DNA of 21,888 nt from Bugula neritina (lineage: Eukaryota > Bryozoa > Gymnolaemata > Cheilostomatida > Bugulidae), in assembly GCA_964035545.1 (NCBI GenBank), contig CAXIUT010000031.1:1-21888 (forward strand), read 5' to 3'. Positions 1-10,698 of this stretch are shown here, in pieces (the first letter of the stretch is position 1; every line of letters starts with the position of its first letter). A model generated the notes under the pieces. It searched no databases, was not told the DNA's origin, and saw only the letters and a program-made list of their open reading frames with translations. The position numbers were made by a program, and so were the translations under genes.

Positions 1-75
1 CCCAACCCCAACCCCAACCCCAACCCCAACCCCAACCCCAACCCCAACCCCAACCCCAACCCCAACCCCAACCCC
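1..75. repeat. Left telomere, (CCCCAA)n
   Basis: About 12.5 perfect CCCCAA hexamers begin at the first base and stop at position 75, followed by unique AT-rich DNA. The C-rich strand reads 5'->3' inward, the correct polarity for a left chromosome end. The sequence begins with three C, so the complementary G strand ends in TTGGG. Unlike Paramecium there is no G3T3 admixture. Confidence 0.97.
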
Positions 76-281
76 AGCTAATTTATTAATATTTTTGTAT
101 CAGAATAATAAAATATGATGATAAATATAGTTTATTGTTAGATTTGATGCAGAACATTGAAATTCGTAAAAACAAAAACAAAAGAACAATATAAAGTTTG
201 ATAGAAGATAGTGCTATTGACTCCTCTTTCAATCATTAAGCACAATAACTAAAAAAGGCCTTTAACTAAACTATCATAACA
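76..281. other. Left subtelomeric spacer
   Basis: AT-rich, non-coding 206 bp between the telomere and the first ATG. I see no repeat, tRNA or long open frame here. It must hold the promoter of the first gene; no motif stands out against the AT background. Confidence 0.6.
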
Positions 282-1007
282 ATGAATATCAAAAATGCTT
301 AGCAAGAAAAATAAATTTAAAAGTTAAAGATAACTGTCAAAGAGTATGAAAATCATAAGAATCATTACGATAAAATAATGAGAAAAATGTAAGAATAAAT
401 AAATGCAAAGAATAATAAATTGAATTAGTTGTCTTTACAGTTGAGATAGGTCAAGAAGAAAATGCATTATTATTAATATAAGTTAGAATGTATTCATTAA
501 AATAGAAATCTTTTGGATGCTGAGGATATCTCTTATCAAGAATAAGGGTAAAAATAAAATATTAAGAAAAAATTAAAAAATTAAATCTATTCAGAATTTA
601 CTCAGTTGATTAGTCATAAAATAGAACATTTTACTAAAGATCTTAAAAGAATGACGATTTCTAGAAAGCTTTAAGATAGAATTTAAACATTTCTTTAAGA
701 ATTGATTTTTATCAGTCCTTATTCAGAATATCAAATAGAACCAATCAGGCAACAAAGAAGACAAGAAATGGTTGGAAAAATTAGAAAATAATCAAGATAT
801 TAGGGACTGAATCAGGAAGATGAGTGGAAAATGATGGAAAAATCAGTTGAAAAACTTAAGAGTATCAATAAATAAAGACAAAATGTGGCAAATAATGAAA
901 GAAATTCTTTTGGAAAACAGGTTGCTTTTGTTCTAGAGAGTCCTTTAAGATAGTATCCCATAGATAAGAGTTTAAGTGTAAGTAAAAGAAGAAATTTATT
1001 TAATTGA
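282..1007 (+). CDS. Coiled-coil protein, 241 aa, unknown function
   Basis: A single frame runs from ATG 282 to TGA 1005-1007 when TAA/TAG are read as Gln. The product is Lys/Gln/Asn-rich and mostly helical. Heptad-like charged stretches occupy roughly residues 5-75 (starting NIKNAQQEKQIQKLK) and 85-200, and the tail is Ser/Arg-rich (SLSVSKRRNLFN). No catalytic or metal-binding motif is visible. It is the first gene after the left telomere and lies 81 bp upstream of the next plus-strand gene. A GTAAGT near 992 could be a splice donor joining it to the next frame, but the acceptor would not end in TAG, so I keep the genes apart. ATG 282 is the first in frame. Confidence 0.7.
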
Positions 1008-1088
1008 TATTTTTTAAGTTTATAATACTTGTTTTGAAATGATAAATTAATCCCAATAAGTATAAATTATTATGTAGTTGAAAGTTCA

Positions 1089-2952
1089 ATGATAAATATC
1101 TCAAAGAAGGGAAGTTATAAAGACTGCATACTTGTATCAATAATAAGAAATAAGTCTATGCTGAAATTATCTACTGAAGTATATTACTTTAAAAAGCTAA
1201 ATTCTTAAAAATTTGCTTAAATTTTAGAATTCTAATCATTGGAAAGTTTCATCAATTCTTTTGAAGTTAGGACAAAAATAAAGTCGAACGACGAAATATA
1301 AGAAGAGACAAAAAAGATAGCAAATAAAATAAAATCCATCTACAATCTAATCAGTATGATAGATCAAAATGGTTCAAGTGTATGATTAATCTTATTATGA
1401 TAATATTATTTCTATCAAGTTATAAAAACATTTTATTGTAAGAATGGCTAATTTTTTCTAAACACTTGATAGTGAGGAATTGAAAGAGCTTATACCATAA
1501 ATACCTGATACAAATGAGGAGGAAATAAATGAAATGAGATAGTTAGTATTAAGATATACATCACAAACTCATTTTTTTTAATCTCTTAGAAATAACTATT
1601 CTTTTTTTAAGGAATTTACGAGATAGAATTTGAAGGAGTTGATGAAAACAGGTGAGATATTTCGAGTAAAAAAGGCTAGGAGTCATATGATAATTAATTT
1701 TAATCAACCTACAGTATGTATAGTTGTTTTTGGATAGTTGACAGTATATTAAAAAAAGTTCACTACAGGTCAATTCTTTATTAACATTGGATAAAAGATG
1801 TAAATTTATTTTAATCATAAAACTACAATGGTAATGCTGCATAAATAAGATTTATAAAATCAGCTTTATAAGTTATAAAATTACTATTTCATGAAGAAAC
1901 AACTAGAGAAAATATTACCTATTGAAGAGTTACAGATAAATAAAAAACAACTTCATTGTTTACTTGATTGTGCAAAGTCTTTTTAAGGTCTTTAGGTGGG
2001 AAAGACTATCAATAAAGAGGGAGATTCTTAGAAAGGATTATATATATTGTATTAGGGAACTTATTCTTTAAAACTTAGTTCAGGAATTAGCTTTTCATAG
2101 ATGAGTTATGATTATTTTGGTTAATAAATTTTATGGAAAAATAGTTTTTAATTTGATTTTGAGGCTCTTTCATGTCCTTATAGATTTATTTTTATATCTA
2201 AAAATCAACTTCAATCTATACTGACAAACGATAATATTAATAAGATGCAATAAATGCATAAAAAAAGAAATGGATAAAGGAAGAAGATGATAGAAAATAT
2301 ATCAATGAATTTGTAGTTGACAAAACAGTATTTTCAGAAGAAAGATTCTGGGCATAAAATTAATAATTTGTCTTATCAATAGTTAAATGGAAAAACAACT
2401 CAAAAACCAAAAACAAAGCAAGTTATTATGTAAAACAGAAAAAGTAAATCGAGAATGTTACCTTAAAAACTTCTTAAAAAACTATCTTCAAAAAACAGTG
2501 AAGATTTTTAAAAGTAAGATAATAAGAAGATATTGTTATCAACTATGCACTCTAACTTTCAAAGTAAATTATATAAAGATCAAAAGGCTCAAACTCAAAG
2601 GTTATTTAGAAAAAGAGTAGTTACTGAAAATTCTTTAAAATAATAAAAGTCTTTAGATCAATAGTTTCCAGTTCGGAAAAAGAGAGCAAAAACATAGATA
2701 AAATAGATAGAAAATGTACCTAAAAATATGTCTTTACTTTTAAATTATTATTAGAGTACAAAATGGATGAAAAAATCAGATTAGAAGGACAAAAATAAGA
2801 ATGAGGAAAAAAATAGCGACTTCAAAATATATTTAGCTTCATCAAGAGAAAGAAGACTCATTACCAATATGAAAATGCATAAATAAATATTTTTTAAAGA
2901 TTATTTTGATGTTAAACAGGATGAAAAGAAAACTTTCAAAAACTGGAAATGA
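1089..2952 (+). CDS. Protein with two cyclic-nucleotide-binding-like domains
   Basis: The main exon is open from about 1360 to TGA 2950-2952. It contains two segments with the cNMP-binding fold pattern. The first (about 1560-1760) reads RNNYSFFKEFTRQNL, then a glycine-bounded beta region (VVFGQLTVYQKKF). The second (about 1930-2230) carries QVGKTINKEGDSQKGLYILYQG and ends in DYFGQQIL, the usual 'G..I..eGd...lYil..G ... dyFGe' signature. The canonical phosphate-binding-cassette Arg is not obvious, so ligand binding is uncertain. A Lys/Gln-rich tail follows. An upstream frame (ATG 1089 to TGA 1385) looks coding and probably joins through an intron, either 1354-1378 (25 nt) or 1380-1419 (40 nt); both restore frame. 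If unspliced, the main frame could start at ATG 1369 (527 aa). PKA-regulatory-like or other ciliate CNB proteins are the nearest family. Confidence 0.7.
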
Positions 2953-3118
2953 TTTACTCCTTTATACTACCTTCTTTTCAAAAAATTACTTTAATTAAAT
3001 ATTTTACAGTCTTTATAATGATACATAGCATAAATTGATTTTTCGATTAATTGATTTTAATATTAGCAGCTTTAATTATCATATCTTTAAAATATAAAGT
3101 TGATAATCTTTATATCTG

Positions 3119-4332
3119 ATGATGGACTTTGAAGCGTAAAGTAATGAAGCTTTTGTTTAATTTCTAGATGAACCATGCAAAGAGGTAAAATACATTAGAT
3201 TTAGATTCAAATAGGTATCAGTTAAAACATTCCTCGAGATTCTGGTCTTTCAGGTTATACAGCCTATGTTATAAATGTTTCTCATCCAAAAGAGTTAAAA
3301 GTCTAAAGAAGGTATCGATAATTTGATGCTTTAAGAGAAGCTTTAGTTCAGAGATGGCCTGGAGTTTATATTCCTTTCTTACCTCCAAAACATACATCAG
3401 GCAACAGTAATTTACGTATTGTCAATTAAAGAATGAAATATCTCACTTATTTTCTAAATTGTATAGCAAAGATTAATTATCTGTATATGAGTGAGTAATT
3501 TCAGTTATTTTTGAATTCAAGCAGTTCTGATATGAAGAAAGTCTTTGAGAAAATGCCTAAGCCAACATATTAGTCAATAGTTCTCAAGTACTAAAAGATA
3601 TTCCCTTAAATTAAACCTAATATTGCTCAAAAAATTGAATTGCTTGCTAGAGTTAAAGATTAAATTGCTCCTTTTACAAAGGAACTTAAATAAACTGATA
3701 TTGTTCTTGTTAATATCAAAAAAGATCTCTATAAGTTGGCTGTAAAAAGATAGGAATATCTTAAAAGTTTAGGCAATCTTTTCTTTGATGCTTTGCCAGC
3801 TTTCTAAAAGTATATGAGTGGAACTTGCTAAGAAGCAACAACTGTTTTATCAAATGACTAAAAACTTAATAATACTATCAAATAGGCTAAAATATCAAAA
3901 GCTCAAAGTTACTGGTTGATCTACTAAGCAGTTCGTTTGGAGATTTTAGACACTAGAACTGTTTTTGATTTACTTCACAAGAGAGGAGACATCTAAAGAG
4001 AATAATAAAGAATTCAAAAAAAGATAGTTACTAATGATGAGGAACTTAATAGCATTAAAAACAAGAAAAAAACCCTAAAAACCTTTTTTAATAGCAATAC
4101 TGAAGAATTATCACGTCAGCTCGAATCATAAAATTAGTTTCTTAGGAGTTAGTTAAATTATATTCAACAGACAATAATATATGTAAACTAGCTAGTTCTT
4201 CAAAAGGTGATAATGTAGTTCAAATAGAAGAGAATTCGATTGTGGAAAAAAGCCAATCGCAAGATGATCGAGGAAGAGTTATAATTGAGTATAATATTTA
4301 GAAATTTTTATAAAATGATCTAAGGAAAATGA
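3119..4332 (+). CDS. PX-BAR sorting nexin-like protein
   Basis: Two exons, 3119-3184 and 3205-4332, give 397 aa (or 396 from the adjacent ATG 3122). The PX domain spans about residues 23-125. It has the hallmark RRYRQF (57-62), the Pro-rich loop IPFLPPK (78-84) and a following QRMKYLTYFL helix. These positions normally contact phosphatidylinositol 3-phosphate on endosomes. The rest (about 140-390) is a long helical, charged region consistent with a BAR dimerisation domain, as in SNX1/2/4/7-type nexins acting in endosomal sorting or retrieval. Without the 20-nt intron the PX first strand is lost and the frame breaks, so the splice is well supported. ATG 3175 is an alternative start that would skip exon 1. 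The stop lies 29 bp from the stop of the convergent zinc-finger gene. Confidence 0.85.
3185..3204 (+). other. 20-nt intron in the sorting nexin gene
   Basis: Starts GTAAAA and ends TTTAG. Phase 0 between Lys-Glu and Ile-Gln. Removal joins exon 1 in frame to the PX domain. A 14-nt version ending at 3198 would also keep frame, but 20 nt matches the other introns in this window. Confidence 0.7.
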
Positions 4333-4361
4333 TAATATATGATGTAAATAGATCATTGTGG

Positions 4362-4912
4362 TCACATATTGTATTTTTTTTGGTATTAATAATTTTTTCT
4401 AAAAGATTAGAGGAAGTTAGGAGGAAGCTGAATATCTTCTTAAGGATAGGCACATAATCCGTTTTAGGCATTTATTATTTGTTTCTAAATAATATCAATT
4501 ATACAGAATAAGATTAACGTTACTTTTTTGTTCCTCCTTTGTGATTTAATTTGATATGTAAATTCATAGATATAGTTGATTTGTATACTCTACCGCAGTC
4601 AGTATAAGGACAGCTGCAATTTTAACTTTTGTATGTTCTTCTTTAGGAATATGGTTTATTAGCTGATCTTTTTTTTTTTTTTTTGGGAACATGAGGTTTT
4701 TGTATTTTTTGGTTGTTTTGGATTTAATTTTCTTATTAATTTTGATCATTTTGTTCATTATTTAGTAATTATTGTTGGATGAGCAGTTGTTGAGCGACAG
4801 TTTTTTCAAGTTATAAATTTTATTGATTGATAGTTGATAATTCTAGATTGAGTTGATTGCAGGTGTTGAGGAGGTTGTTGTAGAGTATTTCCCATGGAAC
4901 AATATGATTCAT
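4362..4912 (-). CDS. C2H2 zinc-finger protein, 176 aa
   Basis: Two exons on the minus strand (4912-4505, 4484-4362). The start ATG 4912 gives MNHIVPWEILYNNLLN, then a Gln/Asn-rich helical region. A Lys run is coded by an A16 tract (4669-4684). The C2H2 finger has C101-x4-C106-x12-H119-x4-H124 and is followed by NHKGGTKKQRQ. An Asn-Leu-His-Ile-Lys-Leu...His-x-Gly-Gly finger ending resembles a ciliate C2H2 protein family I recognise only loosely. A single finger with a basic flank suggests nucleic-acid binding, but no target can be inferred. The last exon (SKQIINAQNGLCAYPQ... to TGA 4362-4364) becomes in frame only after removing a 20-nt intron. Frames depend on the A16 run being the correct length; the Gln-rich part and the finger agree with length 16. 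Confidence 0.75.
4485..4504 (-). other. 20-nt intron in the zinc-finger gene
   Basis: Minus-strand sequence begins GTATAAT and ends TATTTAG. Phase 0, between Ser and Lys. Unspliced, the frame runs on without a stop into the antisense of the sorting nexin gene; spliced, it ends at TGA 4362. Confidence 0.75.
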
Positions 4913-5028
4913 AATTGGAAATATATTATGAAAATCAGTAATTTAAAATAGATAATAGAGAAATTAGCTTTTTTATATTTATCATTACCATCTTGATTTT
5001 AAAAAGTTATCAATATTTCCTACTTTCC

Positions 5029-5724
5029 ATGTACTTTATTAAGTATAAATAAATTTTATTAGTTTCTAAAGATCTGGATTACTACTACTTACTGAAGGTA
5101 AACTTTTCATCATTTGCATCATTGATTGAGCACTAAAGTAACTCAAATACTCGAATGTTAAATTATGTGCCTATTATCTTGATATCTCTTATTCAGTTTT
5201 AGGAACTAGCTTTGTCTTGGATAATATAGTTGCCTATAAAGACATGAGAACTGGTAGTCCTTTTGTTGTCATTAATGATACTGGATTAAATTAGGCAGGA
5301 ACGTACATACTTATAAATTCATTTGGGCCTTTCATTTTATTAAAAGATGTATTATTTTACCTTTTATGTTATGCTCCTAAAGCGACTGAAAACTTATTAT
5401 AAAATATTTGGGATGTTTTGTTTTAGTTTATTAATTTGCTTACACCTCCTTGAGTCAATAAAGGATGTAGAAGAGATGGTTGGACGACTAAACCTTATAA
5501 TTTTAATGAATTTTTTGTTGATACTAGTTCTAGAAGAGATAGGTAGATACTAAAAAATGAAATATCTCTTGGCAAAAGAGATGATATCCTTGGTTAATCT
5601 GGCGGATATGATTTAATTCCACCAAATTTATAAGGAAACTACTTATTTCCTTCAACAGCTTGATCTTTATTTCCTTCTTCCTTCATTGGTGTGGTAATGG
5701 GTTATTCTTTTTGGTTTTAATTGA
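5029..5724 (+). CDS. Unresolved coding-like region, frame uncertain
   Basis: No single model fits. Frame 1 starts at ATG 5029 (MYFIKYKQILLV...) and is open to TGA near 5245. It then continues from ATG 5347 to TGA 5722-5724, giving a very hydrophobic product. Frame 0 is open 5130-5450 and 5454-5660 and has a more ordinary soluble-protein composition, for example VLGTSFVLDNIVAYKD and RRDGWTTKPYNFNEFF, but is broken by TGA 5451-5453. Candidate introns of 41 nt (from 5094) and 34 nt (from 5349), both ending TAAAG, could knit the frames, yet neither matches the 20-nt GT...TAG class. It may be a multi-exon gene, a decayed gene or sequence with an indel. I recognise no family. It converges on the minus-strand gene ending at 5817. 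Confidence 0.3.
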
Positions 5725-5816
5725 TATTTTTGAAGACATCTCTGGTGTGTCTGACAGCCCAGGATATTTTTTTATTTAATAGTTGCATAATTTATTATTT
5801 TTGAATTATCTATAAA

Positions 5817-7387
5817 TCAATGTTTAGCTTTTTTATTTCTTAAATAAGCTATATATTATTCTTTTGTCATTTTTTTTGTAGTTGCTGATTTTGGTATCAT
5901 TTTATGTGATCTATTTTTCTATTTCTTTTCATGTGATTATCCTCTCTTTTCTTATGATTTTTTTGATAGTTATCTTGGTGATTTCTTGGGTGCTGTCTTA
6001 GGTGATACTCTTACTGTGTATTATTAATTGGATGGTATATCTAAAAATGTAACTTTGTTTTTATTGGGAGTATGACTTTTATCCTTATTAATTCTGTTCT
6101 ATTTCTATTGGCTTGTTTTATCTATTTCTACTTCTTTAAAAGGACTTCTACTTTGACTTCTTTACTTGTTATTAATCGATAGCATAGGCGATGATTGTTT
6201 TGATGCAATGGGAGATTATATTTTGATATTACATAAATACTTATGATACTTTTTGGTGAAGTCAACTAGTAATTTTCTACTTCTGAGGATTAGTTGTATT
6301 CTATAGTCATTCCAATTATTTTAGAAGAATTTATCAATATCGTTGATTCTTTTTTTGAGAACTACTAAGATAGGTAATCTATATTCTTCATGCATGACTT
6401 TTATTTAGCATTATGTAAGAAACTATCTGATTTATTCTTCAATATAGGGTAGGAACTATATTTTCATTTGATATTTGAAATAATAGATACACTCTTTTTG
6501 ATTTTACTATCTTTTCTAGTTCATTTAATATATTATTTATTATTTATAAATAAAAATCATTGCTACATCTATTCTAGAGAATCTACGATTTGATACAAAT
6601 TTTGTAGACGTTTTTTCAATGATATTATCAAAGGTAATCTACTGCTATAACTAGCAACTTATTATGACTAGTTATCAAGGACAAGACTTTTTGATATTTT
6701 ATGTTTATTTTATACCTATTATGGATTAGTTATAATATTTTTATTGTTTTTATACTATATGATAGGAGTGGTTTCATTAGATGTTTATGTTTTTGATCTA
6801 ATAGATGATTTTTTTATTTTATTTTTGCATCTTTCGTTTATTCTTTGCTAATGATATATTATATTCTACATCCTTTTATTATCTTTTTGTAATTTAAAAA
6901 ATGCCTTCTTATTCTATCTTATCTTCATCTATTATTATAACTTCTTCTATTTTATTTCATCTTCTTTTTGTCTTCTCATTATCGCTCGACCAGATTCATA
7001 CTATTTCTGTTTCTTTATACGATTTACAAACATCCTTGCTTTCTCTTCCAAAATAGAACCTTCATCAAGATATAAATCTGACTAATTTTATTAGAATATC
7101 AACTTTTTTTGTCTATTTACTCGAGGTAAAGATCTCTCTTCTCTCCTATATATCTAATTAATAGAATTTGTTCTATAATCTGAATATTAATAAGGCTAGA
7201 TAGATTGTTTGTAATGTTTATTTTTATGTTTTTCTTTTTATAGATTATTTTTGTAGATTTTACCTGACTTTTGAGTGAGAATGCGATCGATTATTTTTCT
7301 TCCTCTTTATATTTTAACTCCTCTGCCTTGGAGGGGTGTTTGTAGTTGATTTGTTTATTTATTTAGTTTTTCTTTTTATTATTTCAT
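5817..7387 (-). CDS. Long basic, coiled-coil/low-complexity protein, 516 aa
   Basis: Two exons (7387-6659, 6638-5817) joined by a 20-nt intron. The N-terminal part is Lys/Gln-rich (MKQQKEKLNKQTNQLQ). A charged helical block lies about residues 105-190 (EEKARMFVNRIKKQKQ, RQKEDEIKQKKLQQQM). The second exon has a helical module containing EEYRLPILVVLKKRIN and then a long Ser/Lys/Pro-rich basic tail (SQSRSPFKE, RVSPKTAPKKSPRQ) that looks disordered. No enzymatic motif is visible. Only 25 bp separate its ATG from the stop codon of the upstream PUM3-like gene, so its promoter is very short or overlaps that gene. Near the splice the unspliced frame reads RLPLIISLKKRLQN, similar to the downstream RLPILVVLKKRIN, so the exact junction could differ. 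Confidence 0.65.
6639..6658 (-). other. Putative 20-nt intron
   Basis: Minus-strand sequence starts GTTGCT and ends AGTAG. It has GTT rather than GTA at the donor, the only one of the six to do so. Removal joins the open frame 7387-6659 to the open frame 6638-5817 (each more than 700 nt). Confidence 0.5.
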
Positions 7388-7412
7388 ATATAAATAATAA
7401 TAAATTCAAGTA

Positions 7413-8975
7413 TCATTGACTTTTAATTCCCAAAAGATTGAGAAAATGCTTTCCTGCAGGACTTGAATTCAACTTAGATTTATTTTTTTTAACCTAAGCT
7501 AACAAATAATCTCTTCCTCCTTTCTCAATCAATCCTAATAAAACAAAAGCTGCTTTAGTTGTTATGAATGGCTAGATATTTTTAACAATTATTTTTGAAA
7601 ACTAATCACAGAAATAATCTACTACTTCATCTGGTAACCATAAAATACTTTTAATTATTTTATTAGCGTTGTTATCTGCACAAAGACTACTTTCAAAAGA
7701 TTTATTTTTTAGACATTGTTTGGCATCTTCAAGGTATGCTTTAGATATTTTACTGACTAATTTGTTGTATGATTCATTTTATCCATCTTCTTGTAAACTT
7801 TTATATAAAGCTACTATTAACTTATTATTGATGTGATGTTTTAAAATTTGATTGAGAGGTTCTCCTTATAAGAAGTTAAAGATAGAACTATAGAGATGAG
7901 TTCTTAGTTATTTTTTTCTTAGTTATTATGACTTTTTGCATTAGCTGTGTTGAACTGTATGTTAATATTTTCCTAAAATATTGAAGTTGTGAGTTCTTGG
8001 CGAAAAAATAGAAAAAACTATCCTGAAAACGTTTTGATTTGTTAGCATTTCAGGTAGTAATGTTTATATTTCTGGTAATATAAATTTTTGTAGTTGTACT
8101 GTATCATCTACTTCTGATAGGAGTTTGACTATTGTGATATAGGCTGGGGTGTGGCTTTTGATTATATCTGATATTTATGTTTTAAAGGTTTTTATTAAGG
8201 TTTTTTTATGTTTTGCATCACAAATATTTATCACTTAGATAAATAAACGAACTCCTTCTTCATCTTTTATCCACTAGAACATCCTATTGCCCAATAGTAC
8301 TTATAATACTTTTTGTTTTTAGTCTGTAAACATTGATTGAAGTGATAGTCTTAGTATTTGTTTTGATAGATGAAGAGTAAAATACTACTTCTAAATACAC
8401 TTTAAGGCTAGATTATGAAGTGTTTCTTGAGATTTGATATCATTTTATTTGCTTTTTTACCAAATGCCATAAAATTTATCTTTAATTTGTCTATTTATTT
8501 AAAAACTATGATTTCCACATTGTTCTAGAGCTTGAGCTCCTTCTTCTGAAGACTGCATGAGGACTGCATCTTCAACAGCTCCAGGAAAACTGAAATCTTT
8601 GCCTATTTTTTGTAATAAGTAGAGGGCATATTTAGATCTAACTATATCTTTCCAGTTGGTGATGATGGATCGATAGATAGCATTTTTTATTTTATCACCA
8701 CCCCATTTGTATATAAGATATAAAACTCTTCCTCCTTGCTTTTTTATCATAAACTGAGGGAGAAAAGGTTTGACTTCTTCATAATATTTGTTTGATTTTT
8801 ATATTCTTTATTCTACTTTTACTTCGAGCATGGTTTGGATGGTAGGTAGTTGTTGTAGGTTGGTATTCTTTCTAAATCCTTTTGGTTCTTATTTGGTTTA
8901 GTCGTGAGTTGGTTTGTTTGATTTGTTGTTGTACTTGTCTTTGTTGATGGGTTTGTTTTTGTGCTATTTGGACAT
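7413..8975 (-). CDS. PUM3: PUM3/Puf6-type Pumilio-repeat protein
   Basis: A single 520-aa frame from ATG 8975 to TGA 7413-7415, with many TAA/TAG read as Gln. After a Lys/Asn-rich basic N-terminus (residues 1-60), Puf-like helical repeats begin near residue 76 (KWGGDKIKNAIYRS, then SKYALYLLQKIG at about 108-119). The centre carries EGVRLFIQVINICDAKHKKTLIKTFK and the VDDT...LLPEMLTNQNVFRIVFS stretch. These correspond in order to the conserved central repeats and CPL region of the PUM3/Puf6 family. Family members are nucleolar RNA-binding proteins involved in ribosome biogenesis or ASH1 mRNA control in yeast. At 520 aa it is shorter than the roughly 650-aa animal and fungal proteins, mainly in the basic N-terminus. 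It lies between two same-strand genes with spacers of 55 bp upstream and 25 bp downstream. Confidence 0.85.
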
Positions 8976-9030
8976 CTTTTTGTATTGTTGAATAAATTAT
9001 ATTAAAGATATTTATAATACTAAATGGTTA

Positions 9031-10668
9031 TCAAACAGAAAAGGCCTGAATAAAGGTGTTGAATTGTATTCCTTAAGAAGAGGATCTCTACATCATTTGA
9101 AGTCGCTTCATAATCAATGCCAAATCTCTATTTCTATAAAAAGTGTTGGCATAGAGGTTGACATAGCATACTAGATCTTCAATAGATAGATAACCTTTAT
9201 TATTCAAATCCAAATCTGACACCTAAAAACACTAATTCTTCAAACATTTAATCGAAGCACATTACAACACACAGTTCTACCAATGATTTTGCGCCAAGAC
9301 CAACAATTCTATCAACTCTTCAATAGATGTTGATGATTTATCATGGCCAAAAGGATTGTGTTAATCAGGACCGACAGATATAATTTATTTCAATGTTTTG
9401 TTATCTATATTTATACCTTTCTTTTCAATGGCATTTTAAAGTTCTGTCCATTTATTTTATTTATTGATTTTAGCGAAGTAGATTCTTGCTTTGGTGAGGT
9501 TGCTATCAAAATTGATTTGTTAGTTGATTTTGGATGCGATTCTGATGGTATGTTATTTGGTTTTGAATTGTTAATTTTGTATTTTTGGTTTTATTATTTA
9601 TATTTTCTTTTTGTTTGTCTATGATTCATTTATTGTTGATTTTATTCTTATCAGTTGCTCATCTAACATCTTTGCTGCTCCGTTTATCTTGTTCTCTTTT
9701 GTGTTGTCTATCTATAAATATGATATCTAGTGATATTTCTCTCTTCTTATTTGCTTTTTCGGAGAAGGGGTTTTTATGTGACTCAAAGATTTCTAGATAT
9801 TGTTGGAATTTTGTTTGAAGACTGATTTATGATGTGTTATTTTTGGGATTTATTTGTTGTTTTATCTGTTATTTAATCTTTGTTTTCTACGATTTTATAT
9901 CATCTTATCAAGGTCTGTTCTAGTTTAAGTAGGTTAATGATCATATACTTTTTTATTTGTTTTTATTTTAGGAATCTACTACTATTAATTTTGTTTCAAT
10001 ACTTCATTCCACCATGAACTAGCTTATTCTTATTTTCTTTAATAACTATTATGAATAAATCCTTTATTTTTTTATTCTTCTAGATATTTATTTCTAATTC
10101 CTTTCATTTGATCAGATTTGGGTTGATATTCCTCACTCTATAAGTAGTCTAATTGAGGATAATTTCTTTTCTTTTATGATATTTATATTTAATTAAATCT
10201 ACTAATGGGAGTATCCTATCTTTCTTTTCCTCTTTATCTGGGATTAGATCCTTGTATTTTTTTTATTCGATCAATTAATCCAAAATCAGGCGATTTATCA
10301 TGTTCTTTTCTATCGGTGGGTCTAGCTGATCGACATGATTAGTTATTTTAACAATACTTTTATTTTTTTACCATATTAAGCAAACCAGTTATCTTATCAT
10401 TTATACTATCGATATTATTGACCTTCATATCGAATCCTCTCCTCTTGGCATTCTACCTCTTTGTTATCATACTATCATTGCTTCTGGCATAGATATCATT
10501 CTAGTGAATTGAATTTGTAGGATATGTTTCTGTTAGTGGTATATTTTATTATAGTTTTCTTCTTAGGTCGTTATTGGTGTTTATTGTTTGTTTAGTTCTT
10601 TTGTTGGTGTAGTGATCGGTTTAGTAGGTATTTTACTTGTCGTATTTTTTATCGTAATTGCGATTCAT
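9031..10668 (-). CDS. EF-hand-containing protein, 545 aa
   Basis: The frame has no TGA from beyond 10,700 down to TGA 9031-9033. I choose ATG 10668 (MNRNYDKKYDKQN); ATG 10713 would add 15 residues but overlap the divergent gene. Residues 1-380 are Lys/Asn/Gln-rich and probably disordered with short helices. The C-terminal 150 residues look folded, and a canonical EF-hand loop sits at 485-496 (DLDLNNKGYLSI, acidic at 1 and 3, Gly at 8), followed by a helix EDLVCYVNLYANTF. The preceding helix region (SSTSIEELIELLVLAQN) may be a degenerate partner hand. Calcium binding is inferred from the loop only; no kinase or other catalytic motif is present. It heads a tandem minus-strand set with the PUM3-like gene 55 bp downstream. 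Confidence 0.8.
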
Positions 10669-10698
10669 TTTATAAATAAAAATTATTATAACGACTAG
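10669..10698. promoter_or_regulatory. 30-bp divergent intergenic region
   Basis: Only 30 bp separate the ATG of the minus-strand EF-hand gene (10668) from the ATG of the plus-strand coiled-coil gene (10699). Any shared promoter must lie here or inside the coding ends. The stretch is A/T-rich (ATAAATAAAAATTATTATAA at 10672-10691), which could serve as a TATA-like element. Confidence 0.4.

Noticed and set aside
1561-1842. Minus-strand 93-aa frame
   Set aside because: Antisense of the cyclic-nucleotide-binding-like gene, whose plus frame is long and shows domain motifs.
4669-4684. T16 run as a terminator or frameshift site
   Set aside because: On the minus strand it encodes five Lys in the zinc-finger protein, and the frames on both sides agree at this length.
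9343-9818. Two hydrophobic plus-strand frames
   Set aside because: Antisense shadows of the 545-aa EF-hand protein gene; T-rich antisense of Lys/Asn codons gives Phe/Leu/Ile-rich translations.
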